DNA of 64,000 bases from LW23 sp041287705 (GTDB lineage Bacteria; Verrucomicrobiota; Verrucomicrobiia; Methylacidiphilales; UBA1321): contig JBGGNE010000275.1 in the NCBI GenBank assembly GCA_041287705.1, positions 1 through 64,000 on the forward strand, written 5' to 3'. Shown in pieces: positions 53,093 to 61,175 of the stretch. Under the pieces are notes generated by a model, which saw only the letters and a list, made by a program, of their open reading frames with translations, ran no database searches and was not told the DNA's origin. The position numbers and the translations under genes are program-made. The stretch's first letter is position 1. The number at the start of each line of letters is the position of its first letter.

Positions 53093-53872
53093 TTACGTGC
53101 GGCGAGGGCGATTGGGCTGGGGCGGAGGGGGTGGAGCGTAGAACGCTTTAATGCGATCGAGTTCGCGCTGGTACGGGGCAGGGATGACCAGCGATTCCGG
53201 TACCTGCTCGTCAAAGGCGAAGAGCGTGGCGTTGCCGCCGTCAGTCCAGCCGATGGGGCGGTTCGTTTCGGAATCGATCCACGCCAGCAAAGTCAGCTTC
53301 TCTGAGTTGCGCTGCGTTACCGAGGTCTCGTAGCGACGGCAAGGACGATCGCGGAAAATCTCTTCCCCCTTGTAGGTTACCGCGTTGATCCATGAAAAGA
53401 GCGTCGCATCCCAACGATCTTTCTGAAGATTGCCGGACTTCATGACCACGATGCGGCTGGAGCCTGGTTTCTCCTGCATGGCAACCAGGCCGTTCTGATC
53501 GGTCCACCAGCACTCAAGCGTGTTGCCATCCGTATAGGTGCGGATATCCCTGCGAAGTACGCCTTTGCGAGCAAAACTGATCTTGCGCACCTGAGGTTCG
53601 CCGGCCGGTGGGGCTGCGGTTGCTTCCTTTTGTGGTTCCTGGGTTTTAAATTTTGCGGCTTCTTTGGGATCAAGCGGCTCAATCGAGATGCTCCACGCGG
53701 CGTCTGTAAGAGGAAAGCGCACTTGGTGACTCATCTGTTGCTGCTGGGGCCGCTGATGATGAGGAGAATTCTGCTTGTCGGGCTCCTGAGCGGCGAGATG
53801 ACGCGCGGGTACAAGAATGCAGGTGAGAATTGAGAAGCCCACCACAGCAGGTATCCATGAGACTTTATTCAT
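53093..53872 (-). CDS. Exported protein of unknown function, coupled to Verru_Chthon protein A
   Basis: Protein of 259 residues, family not recognised. Signal peptide at 1-28 (PAVVGFSILTCILVPARHLA, then AQEPD), a Gln/His/Pro-rich stretch (NSPHHQRPQQQQ), then a beta-rich domain from about 50 to 240: GVLRRDIRTYTDGNTLECWW, LFSWINAVTYKGEEIF, RRYETSVT, LLAWIDSETNRPIGWTDGG. The alternating strand pattern recalls LolA/LppX-like lipoprotein carriers, a weak guess. The tail is Pro-rich (APPPPPQPNRPRRT). Its ATG overlaps the end of the protein A gene by 8 nt, so the two proteins are made together. Confidence 0.65.
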   Translation of the reverse strand: MNKVSWIPAVVGFSILTCILVPARHLAAQEPDKQNSPHHQRPQQQQMSHQVRFPLTDAAWSISIEPLDPKEAAKFKTQEPQKEATAAPPAGEPQVRKISFARKGVLRRDIRTYTDGNTLECWWTDQNGLVAMQEKPGSSRIVVMKSGNLQKDRWDATLFSWINAVTYKGEEIFRDRPCRRYETSVTQRNSEKLTLLAWIDSETNRPIGWTDGGNATLFAFDEQVPESLVIPAPYQRELDRIKAFYAPPPPPQPNRPRRT

Positions 53873-56800
53873 TCACAACCTCCAACTGCCGGTCAATGAC
53901 CTTACCCGTATTCCGATCTATCGCGACGTGTAGCCAGTAGCGTCGTTCACCTTCCACAACAAAGTCTTCCAGGCCATCCGCGTTTGGCGAAAGCTTGCCG
54001 CACTGCGCGACGACGTCGACGAGTACATTCCAGGTACGAGTATCCATCTGATTGACGAGAGTGCGCATCGGTGCTTCGCCGTATGATTTGTTGCGGTTGG
54101 GCTTTTCAGCAGCAGTGCTGCCCGCGGTGTTGTAATCGTTGAAAATGGGCAGCGTAAGGCGGCGTCCCAGCTCGGCGCGATTGGAGATAGAGCCCTTGGC
54201 GCTGATGTCGTTCACGATACCGTTGGCGGTTGCCTCGGCTTCCGCATCCGTGATGGTGGTAGGCAAGGAGCTGGGAGCGGTGGCTTTGGGAGGCAACGCC
54301 GTGGTGGTTGCCTGTTTATTGCCGCCCTTCAAGATGGATTTGATGACATTGACGGGCGCTGCGTTGAGGTTGATCTTTCCACCCTGAACTCCGCCGGGCA
54401 GCGTGTCGTTTACCGAGAAGAGATCCAGCAGACCGGAATCAGCGCTCTTGTCCGACCAGAAGTCCAGCGTGCGGAAAGGCTGATCGCGGAATACGTAGCC
54501 AAGCTCGCCTACCGATGAGTAGGGGCGGTTCATGATAATCGGACGGCGGCGATACTTGGAGTAGACTGTGGACGCATAGGTCGTCGCATCCAGATCCGTA
54601 TGATAAAGGAGCATGCCGTCGCCGCTGCCGTAGCTGGCTTCCGAGGTCGCTAAGTCCCCGCGCCAAGAATCGCCGGGACGCACAATACCATCGGGATCGC
54701 TGTACCAGAAACGGGGCTTGCCATCTTTAACTGCGATATTCCTGGCCCAGTCATCCAGCAGATACGCCGTGGAAAAGGAGTTGACGACAGGTGACTGGTA
54801 GGTGAATCCAGCCGTGGTATTGGGCATGAGGTAGCTGGTGGAACCATGGCCAAAGGACTGCGAACTAATGGTGCGCGGCCCGCCCTGAATGGTGGAATTG
54901 CCGGCCCACATGTTGTTATAGGTCGTGCCAGAGCTGTTAAGGCGCCCGGCAGCGGCCGAGAAGCGATCCGTGCGAGGATCCGGTTTGGCGGCGCTCCAGT
55001 CACGGAACCAGTTCACCCATCCCGTTGGTTCCTTATAGCCAAAGGTGGGACCCCAGATCTCCTGGACCCGGGCCATCATGGAGTAGGGATGCCATTTCCC
55101 GTTGTTGTCCTTATACTCCAGCACAAAGGTCAGCTGCGGCTCGCCGGGGGACGAGATAGGAAGCACTTCTACGTAATGCGTGGGATAGCCTTCCGGACCT
55201 GTGCGAGGATCGCGCGGAATCGAACCAAGCCATACACCCAACAGCCGCGCCGTTGTCTTGGTAGTCGGTGGTTTGCGGTAGAAGAGAAAGTTCCTGGGCC
55301 CCGAGGGCTCGGTCAAATCCTCGTAATTATCCTCGGTAGTATTGCCCCAGCCCTGAAGAATGGCGGGAGTATCAAAGAATGGAGTCGGCTTTACGACAGC
55401 CCCTTTGGAGGTGTATTTAAAATACGGGTTAACAAAGCTGACGATGCCGTCAATCTTGGGATTCAGCTGATCTGTTCCGAAATCGATCGTCGTGGTGCCA
55501 ATGCGCTCGCGCGTCTTCTTCTGGCCCAGGGCGGTGTTGTCCTCGTACTGACGCAGCATGCAGCCGCCGTAGGTCACCATGCGCAGCTTGGAAGGGGTGA
55601 GCGGGAATTTCGTAGGATCGGCGGTCGAACTCTCGTGCATGTTCCAGACTTCCGGGTTCAGCCACGTATCGCTCTCGCCGACTGTGGTGTCATCGGCATC
55701 CGTTTTGTAGGTAACCTGCGTTATGCGTTGCAGCATCGGCAGATTTTCCTGTCCAAAGACGGTGTTGTAGAGCTGGTTCAGGCCATAGGCAGGCATCGGA
55801 ATCAGATTCTGATAGATCGCCGTGGGGTAGTTATCGGCATCTGCCTGATCGATGATATTGGCGCCAATCTGAAGAATCTGATGGTCTTTGCTGGCGGAAA
55901 CGTACTCGAAGTACAATCCAGCCGGCCCGACCGTCACACCGCTGGAACTCAGCGAGACGGAGCCCGGCTGATTCCCCAGGGAACCGGACAGAATTCCCGC
56001 CTTCAGGAGCTCAAAGAAATCGGGTTCGCGACCATCAATTTCCCCAAGCGCCAGGATTCGGCCGGGATTGCCGTGGTCATAATCCCATCGGCTGTAGGCA
56101 TTGTTCCAGCGCAGGCCAAAGCAGTCCATAATAGCCTGATCGCGCTGAGCAGAAGTCACGGTGGAGGCAAATGCCGCGGTGTTTGGACCGTCATAACCAA
56201 CCCAGGCAAGCTTTCCCAGAGAAAAGCGGCCCTTCACAATCGGGTCGCCCTCCGCAACATCGTATTCTTCTTTCTCGCCCTTATCCGAGTAATGGCGAAT
56301 GGAAGCGGCGGCGGTGTGGCGTACGTTTTCCACGTTGCGGTTCGCGACAGGATTACCGCTTACCTCGGACTTCTCGGCGTTAGTGCGGTAGGCATACTCC
56401 GTGCCCGAGCCACCTTCCTCGGTAGCATTGATTAGCGGCGTCCACGAAGGGGCATTAACCGAGCGCGCAAAGTGGGTGAAGTAATTTGCGGAAGCCGGTA
56501 AAATGGAGACCGTCGAAGCCTTCAGCAAATCGCGGCGGCTAAGAAATGCCTGATGCCCTTGCTTGGCGTAGAGAAAACCGTATGGCTCAGCAAATGTAGT
56601 CAGGAAGTCTGCCCAGGCGGTGGAGCTGGCAGCACTGGTTCCGTTTCGCCACGTGACAAAATCATTAACCTTAGCCGCGGTGATGGTGCCGGCGGTTTCC
56701 AGCGCGGTCATGTCAGCGTAAGCCATGCATGATTTATCGGCGCTGAGCGCGGACGCTGCGGTGGGGTACCCGACCACGTTGGCATCCAGCAGGCCGGATG

Positions 56801-57458
56801 TATCATAGATGGTGTAGGCATAGCGCCCGATAACATAGTCCGTGCTCTGGCGGTTCAGCGCCGAAGTGAGGGCCGGTGTCTTCGCGCCCGAGCGGGTAAG
56901 GTAAACCCACGTGGGCAGGGTAGTCTGCGAGCCCATTTTGGGACCGGAAGCCGTAAACCAGGCAGACGCCGACACTTTGCGACCATTCGCGCTGGGCGTA
57001 TCGATTGAAACATTGGAGCCGACGACCGAGCTGGCCTGGCGCATGCCTTTGCCTGCGGTCGAAACCTTGCAAATGGTGCGTGCGCCGAGAGTGTCAGGTG
57101 CATCCACGCCGATCTTCTCCGGCGAAGGCGAGGTGCCGGGGCGGCTCTTGTAAACGGCCGGGTAAGTGGGATTCGGGTGCTCGGGATCCCCGTAAAGCAC
57201 GTCGGAGTTATCCACTATTTCGCGACGCAGTTCCCCGATAAGGTCTTCGCCGGCACTGCGTGCGAATACTTCTGCACGGAAGTAATTGGTGGTGGATGAT
57301 GCGATCTGGCGGTTAAGTTGAGCACGCGAGAAGAACGCCAGCACAATACCTGTCAGCAACACCACGGCACAAAGGCTGATGAGCAATGCGGAACCACGGC
57401 GCGAGGCGAAGGCACGCCTGACATGATTTCCGGAGCGGATATGCAGTTTCATCATCAT
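53865..57458 (-). CDS. Verru_Chthon cassette protein A-like (large prepilin-like exported protein)
   Basis: Protein of 1197 residues from ATG 57458 (three ATGs in a row; the frame runs open to 57578). A basic leader ends in RRG, followed by SALLISLCAVVLLTGIVLAF and then RAQLNRQIASSTTNYFRAEV, the PilX/PulK-like start of TIGR02600, the Verru_Chthon cassette protein A family. The long body is beta- and Gly/Thr-rich; near the C-terminus GGKINLNAAPVNVIKSILKG resembles the helix-hairpin region of GspK-like minor pseudopilins. It probably caps or organises a pseudopilus. The B-type pseudopilin is 25 kb away and C and D are absent here; the only coupled partner is the exported protein at 53093-53872. 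Confidence 0.85.
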   Translation of the reverse strand: MMMKLHIRSGNHVRRAFASRRGSALLISLCAVVLLTGIVLAFFSRAQLNRQIASSTTNYFRAEVFARSAGEDLIGELRREIVDNSDVLYGDPEHPNPTYPAVYKSRPGTSPSPEKIGVDAPDTLGARTICKVSTAGKGMRQASSVVGSNVSIDTPSANGRKVSASAWFTASGPKMGSQTTLPTWVYLTRSGAKTPALTSALNRQSTDYVIGRYAYTIYDTSGLLDANVVGYPTAASALSADKSCMAYADMTALETAGTITAAKVNDFVTWRNGTSAASSTAWADFLTTFAEPYGFLYAKQGHQAFLSRRDLLKASTVSILPASANYFTHFARSVNAPSWTPLINATEEGGSGTEYAYRTNAEKSEVSGNPVANRNVENVRHTAAASIRHYSDKGEKEEYDVAEGDPIVKGRFSLGKLAWVGYDGPNTAAFASTVTSAQRDQAIMDCFGLRWNNAYSRWDYDHGNPGRILALGEIDGREPDFFELLKAGILSGSLGNQPGSVSLSSSGVTVGPAGLYFEYVSASKDHQILQIGANIIDQADADNYPTAIYQNLIPMPAYGLNQLYNTVFGQENLPMLQRITQVTYKTDADDTTVGESDTWLNPEVWNMHESSTADPTKFPLTPSKLRMVTYGGCMLRQYEDNTALGQKKTRERIGTTTIDFGTDQLNPKIDGIVSFVNPYFKYTSKGAVVKPTPFFDTPAILQGWGNTTEDNYEDLTEPSGPRNFLFYRKPPTTKTTARLLGVWLGSIPRDPRTGPEGYPTHYVEVLPISSPGEPQLTFVLEYKDNNGKWHPYSMMARVQEIWGPTFGYKEPTGWVNWFRDWSAAKPDPRTDRFSAAAGRLNSSGTTYNNMWAGNSTIQGGPRTISSQSFGHGSTSYLMPNTTAGFTYQSPVVNSFSTAYLLDDWARNIAVKDGKPRFWYSDPDGIVRPGDSWRGDLATSEASYGSGDGMLLYHTDLDATTYASTVYSKYRRRPIIMNRPYSSVGELGYVFRDQPFRTLDFWSDKSADSGLLDLFSVNDTLPGGVQGGKINLNAAPVNVIKSILKGGNKQATTTALPPKATAPSSLPTTITDAEAEATANGIVNDISAKGSISNRAELGRRLTLPIFNDYNTAGSTAAEKPNRNKSYGEAPMRTLVNQMDTRTWNVLVDVVAQCGKLSPNADGLEDFVVEGERRYWLHVAIDRNTGKVIDRQLEVVNE

Positions 57459-57924
57459 TATCGTCGCGATTTTCGGAAGGGTGGGCTGCGCACAGGCAGA
57501 CCGGGAGCTAACGCGTGAACTAATGCTGTCAGTGTGGCAATAATGACGTTTGAAGGCAAATACCCGCAATTGCTGCAATTGTGCAATTCTTTATCGATTT
57601 TGAACATGAATTGGCCATATGCGAGGGAACGAGTATGCCAATCCCATTTTACTCCTTTAAAGTGGATGACGTAACGCAGTTGATCTTAACCACGTAGATC
57701 CAGATACAATTATCGCCACACCAAAACCATGACGAATGGGCAAACCGCAAATCCGACCTGAGATTTTGGCGCGGCAACTTGCGCCAGTAAAACGTACTTA
57801 TCCCGACCTGACCTGCTCGTCCTTCGCGTGACTACGCGAACTCGATTCCCCCGCATTCAAACCAAGTACCAGATCACCAACTCCTCCCGGAGAAAAGAGC
57901 TGGCGAACTGAATTTCTCCAAAAT
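57459..57924. other. Intergenic region upstream of Verru_Chthon A
   Basis: About 465 bases with no convincing gene. It must hold the promoter of the protein A operon. I see no tRNA, repeat or small ORF with support in it. Confidence 0.6.
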
Positions 57925-57975
57925 GAAGCGAGCACGCTGCACAGTATGTATCGCCTGGTACGGTGCGCTCGCTTC
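57925..57975 (-). terminator. Hairpin terminator of the EF-hand gene
   Basis: GAAGCGAGC (57925-57933) pairs with GCTCGCTTC (57967-57975), with an inner GCAC/GTGC pairing. On the minus strand the stem begins 7 nt after the stop and is followed by ATTTTGG. Confidence 0.6.
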
Positions 57976-57982
57976 CAATCAC

Positions 57983-58450
57983 CTAAGGCTTGGCAGGCGC
58001 GTTGGTGGCGCTGGTCACCGGCGGCTTGGATGCTTTTTCTTTGGCGGTCTTTGCTTTTTCGTCAGCCTTGAGTTTGGCTTTTTCGGCCGAAGCTTTCGCC
58101 TTTTCTGCGTCTACCCTGGCTTTCTCGATATCCTTATCGGCCTTGATCTTTTCGCGCTCGTCCTTATTGATTTTGCCATCGTGGTTCAGGTCGTACTTCG
58201 CCAGCTCATCCTGACGGCGCTTATCGTGATTGGCTTTCTTGCTGTCCTCAAAAGCCTTCAGTTCCGCAGGGCTGAGTTCCCCGTCCTTATCAAGATCGAA
58301 GGGAGCGGCAAGCTCCGTAAGAGGCTTCTTTGTCGCCGGCTTGGGAGCGTCAGCAGCTTGCGCGCTGATCATCAGCACAGAGGCCGCGAATATTCCCAGT
58401 ACCCCAATTGCAACACATCGTTGCAGTTTGCGTTTAAAACCAAGAGACAT
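57983..58450 (-). CDS. Exported EF-hand protein with Lys/Ala helical tail
   Basis: Small calcium-binding-type protein of 155 residues from ATG 58450, preceded by GGGGGA; an ATG at 58480 adds ten residues. Signal peptide to about residue 32 (GIFAASVLMISAQAAD). Two EF-hand loops follow: DLDKDGELSPAE and DLNHDGKINKDE, both with acidic positions 1, 3, 5 and a Glu at 12, so both should bind Ca. The C-terminal 60 residues are a charged helix made of repeated KA-rich units (VDAEKAKASAEKAKLKADEK) ending in a Pro/Thr/Ala stretch. Such proteins are common in the Planctomycetes-Verrucomicrobia group; function unknown. A terminator follows, so it is monocistronic. Confidence 0.85.
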   Translation of the reverse strand: MSLGFKRKLQRCVAIGVLGIFAASVLMISAQAADAPKPATKKPLTELAAPFDLDKDGELSPAELKAFEDSKKANHDKRRQDELAKYDLNHDGKINKDEREKIKADKDIEKARVDAEKAKASAEKAKLKADEKAKTAKEKASKPPVTSATNAPAKP

Positions 58451-58668
58451 GTCGAAAGATTCCCCCAGAACGTGTTTCATGTTAGTGAAGTTTTCTACAA
58501 CCTATCTTTTCCACAGGCGAGGAAAAAAGCTCTTTCCGTCAAAAATATGTGGATCAGCAGGTCCCGTACTGAATGGCTTTGAGATCGAAGATGTGAAGCA
58601 GGCCTTTTCCGAAGTAGATCTCAGGCCGACAGTACGGGATTGCAGGTTCCGGCGGCAAGGTCCAGCGA

Positions 58669-59853
58669 CTACTTTCTGGAGCAACGGAACTGGATCTGCA
58701 GGCGCAGGCCCAGGAGCGAGAGATATCGCTCCATACGAATGGCAGGGGTGTGCCGGGTGACCGCATCGGGTAGCCAATCCGTACGCAGGCCTGAGGGAAA
58801 CGAACCTTGCTTTAGCCATTCGATATCGATATCCAGCGCGAGGTACTGACTGGAGCGCGGCGAGAGCTGGACCTTTGCCGTAGAGATATCAAGCAGCGAG
58901 CTCACGGACTGGATGTAGCGCCACATCTCCCCCAGAACTTCCGTGCATGAGTTTTGCGAGAGGGAAACGCGTGTTTCTTGGGCCGCGCCGAAGAGCTGTG
59001 GCTTCGGCAGAAAGCCAAGTCCCATCGCGTTGCACACGGTTCGGGCCTCGGTCCAGGCATCAGCAAGCAGGCATGATTCCCCCAGGCTGGTCGATTTCGG
59101 CGGCTTCTGCGTACGCTCAATGAAGAGGCGGATTCCGTTCTGGCCGGGGGCTACCGTTGCTTCGTATCGACTGCCACGAAGGAATGGGGCACGGACTTCG
59201 GATTCACCGTGCAGCCCTCGGTACAGGCAGTCTTTAGAGGCCGGCGACCTCAGCGACGTGTAAGAATAGCCTATTCGGCTGCCCTTTGTGAACTCACGTC
59301 CAAAGGGAGAGCGGTTCACGATCAGCCCGAAACGATCGACCTCCAGCCAGGCCACAACTTCCTTTACCGGAAGCACGGAATCCGGCGTGGCTACTTTGAA
59401 CCGCGGGTTGAGCAGAGCCAGCGCGGCTGCGATTTCATCCAGCTTCTCAGGGGATTCGTCGTCGACATCAATAAGCAGCCAGCCGACGAGATGATCTTCC
59501 GGCTCAGCGCGCCAGGGGAACAGAGCGCGGGCGTTGTTTTCTCGGAGGTAGTTCCCCACCACAAGTTCCTCGTGAAGATCGGGTGCCTCTACGTCCCGCA
59601 GCGTCACGGGAGCGTGCAGCCTCGAAATGAAGGGAATCATGGAGGGATGCGGACCTGACAGGATGGTGTTCTCATCCTCAGGCTCACCGGCGGTGCCGAC
59701 CATGTAGGCGCCGCGCACGGGACCCCACTGGTCCATTCCGTTTGCCAGAGATGGACAACTACGTACGGATATGGGCGGAAGGGTTCTCTGATCTGAAAGC
59801 TGAGAGAGGAGAGCTGTCTCGGTATCTGAACTCAAATGGATATCGTCGAGCAT
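58669..59853 (-). CDS. Protein of unknown function, third gene of the ketosynthase-like set
   Basis: Family not recognised. The 394-residue product has no signal peptide and no membrane segment, so it appears cytoplasmic. Visible features: an acidic stretch VGWLLIDVDDESPEKLDEIA at about 125-145, a basic C-terminus (RYLSLLGLRLQIQFRCSRK), and mixed alpha/beta pattern between. It starts 23 nt after the ketosynthase-like gene on the same strand, which argues for a shared function, for example as tailoring enzyme or partner protein. Nothing in the chain points to a specific reaction. The 218 bases on to the EF-hand gene hold no gene. Confidence 0.6.
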   Translation of the reverse strand: MLDDIHLSSDTETALLSQLSDQRTLPPISVRSCPSLANGMDQWGPVRGAYMVGTAGEPEDENTILSGPHPSMIPFISRLHAPVTLRDVEAPDLHEELVVGNYLRENNARALFPWRAEPEDHLVGWLLIDVDDESPEKLDEIAAALALLNPRFKVATPDSVLPVKEVVAWLEVDRFGLIVNRSPFGREFTKGSRIGYSYTSLRSPASKDCLYRGLHGESEVRAPFLRGSRYEATVAPGQNGIRLFIERTQKPPKSTSLGESCLLADAWTEARTVCNAMGLGFLPKPQLFGAAQETRVSLSQNSCTEVLGEMWRYIQSVSSLLDISTAKVQLSPRSSQYLALDIDIEWLKQGSFPSGLRTDWLPDAVTRHTPAIRMERYLSLLGLRLQIQFRCSRK

Positions 59854-59876
59854 GATAGTAAAGGTATGAGAGGGGA

Positions 59877-61175
59877 TTAACAGCGGCGAAGGAGAAGCGT
59901 GGAGTTGCCTCCTCCTACGCCATGGGCGTTGATGAGAGTCACTTCCGGGTGGGAATGGCGCGGCCGACCAGTGACGTAATCCAGCTCGCAGCCGGCAAGG
60001 GGAATCTCATGGTTGGCAATAGGTGGGACGATTCCCTCCTGCATCGCCTTAATGGCCGCTACTACCTGCATAGGTCCCGCGGCTGCCAGGGGATTACCAA
60101 CTACACCTTTGATGGAGGTAATCGGTATGCCGAGGGTTTGTTCCTGAAAAACTTCCCGAATGGCGTCGGCTTCGGCTCGGTCGAGCACTGGATGACCGGG
60201 AGCCCATGCGGAGATGGTATCGATCTGCCAGGTGTCCATTTTGGCAAGTTCCAGCGCTGCCTGCATGCATGGCGCGTAACCGCTGCCGGGACGCGTTCGG
60301 TCGGGATCATTCCTAACCGTGTGCCCCACGATCTCAGCCAGGATCGGCATCCCACGGGCCAGAGCGGCGCTGCGTTCTTCCACGATAAGCACAACACCGC
60401 CTTCGGAGAGGACGCCGCTGTCCGCAAACGTATCGAACGGACGGCTGGCGAGAGACGGCACGTTGTTGCGCAGAGAAGCCAGGCCGCTGGCAATAAACTC
60501 CGCCAGGGGGGAGACGCCGAGAGCGGAATCGCTGCCGCCTGTGATGACACAATCCGCTTCATCGTTGCGAATCATGGATGCCGCCGCACCGATAGCGTCG
60601 AGGCCGGCTGCGCACGCATTGGAGATGGTCTGGACATCGCAGCTCAGTCCCAGGAAGTGCGTCAGCGTCCCTACCGCGGCGTGAGGCGGCGACTGCGTGA
60701 TCATGAATTTGCTAACCGCATCAAGGCCGCCCCGCTCGCGGGCGACGCCGGATTCGCAGATCATATCCAGGCAACTGGTGGCCAGACCCACGCGGATAGC
60801 CATTCGACTGGGAGGCAGCTTAGGGCACAGATGCCGAACCTGTCGCGCGGCCTCCAGCAGCAGCAGTGTATGGCGGGCCATTCTGCGGGGTTTGAACGAA
60901 GGGTGGATGAAGCCCAGGTCGAACTCGGGCACTTCGCCACCGATGGTGCAGGCCAGTTGGGAAGCATCAAAGCGCCGTATGGAAGTGATGGCGCTGGCTC
61001 CGGCACGCACCATTTTCCAGAATTCCTCAACGTTGGCCGACTGCGGGGCGATCATGCCGCACGCCGTAATGACGGGGATCCTGCGCGCGATCCGTCGGAC
61101 GGCGCGCTGCGGCCGGGAGCGGATGGTGGCGGGAAGGCTGACCCTGCGGGCGATGGTAGGGGTGGAAGTTAGCAT
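59877..61175 (-). CDS. Beta-ketoacyl synthase-like protein with altered active site
   Basis: Condensing-enzyme fold of the FabF/KAS II type, 432 residues from ATG 61175 (TTG 61196 possible). The nucleophile Cys188 is in TISNACAAGLDAIGAA, and Lys356 in SIKGVVGN is kept. But the first His of the Cys-His-His set is Trp324 by alignment (ISAWAPGHPVLDRAEA against NAHGTxTPxND), with a His four places on, and the second His is Asn361 (VVGNPLAAAGP against GHxxGAAG). The gatekeeper region reads NAHGVGGGNS. It may not elongate fatty acids normally. A basic N-terminus (RSRPQRAVRRIARR) precedes the fold. It overlaps the flavoprotein gene by 7 nt and shares its operon. Confidence 0.82.
   Translation of the reverse strand: MLTSTPTIARRVSLPATIRSRPQRAVRRIARRIPVITACGMIAPQSANVEEFWKMVRAGASAITSIRRFDASQLACTIGGEVPEFDLGFIHPSFKPRRMARHTLLLLEAARQVRHLCPKLPPSRMAIRVGLATSCLDMICESGVARERGGLDAVSKFMITQSPPHAAVGTLTHFLGLSCDVQTISNACAAGLDAIGAAASMIRNDEADCVITGGSDSALGVSPLAEFIASGLASLRNNVPSLASRPFDTFADSGVLSEGGVVLIVEERSAALARGMPILAEIVGHTVRNDPDRTRPGSGYAPCMQAALELAKMDTWQIDTISAWAPGHPVLDRAEADAIREVFQEQTLGIPITSIKGVVGNPLAAAGPMQVVAAIKAMQEGIVPPIANHEIPLAGCELDYVTGRPRHSHPEVTLINAHGVGGGNSTLLLRRC

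Noticed and set aside
54846..56435. Plus-strand open frame of 529 codons
   Set aside because: Antisense to Verru_Chthon protein A, without recognisable motif or start context.
59922..61172. Plus-strand open frame of 416 codons
   Set aside because: It is antisense to the ketosynthase-like gene and shows no domain; high GC gives long shadow frames here.
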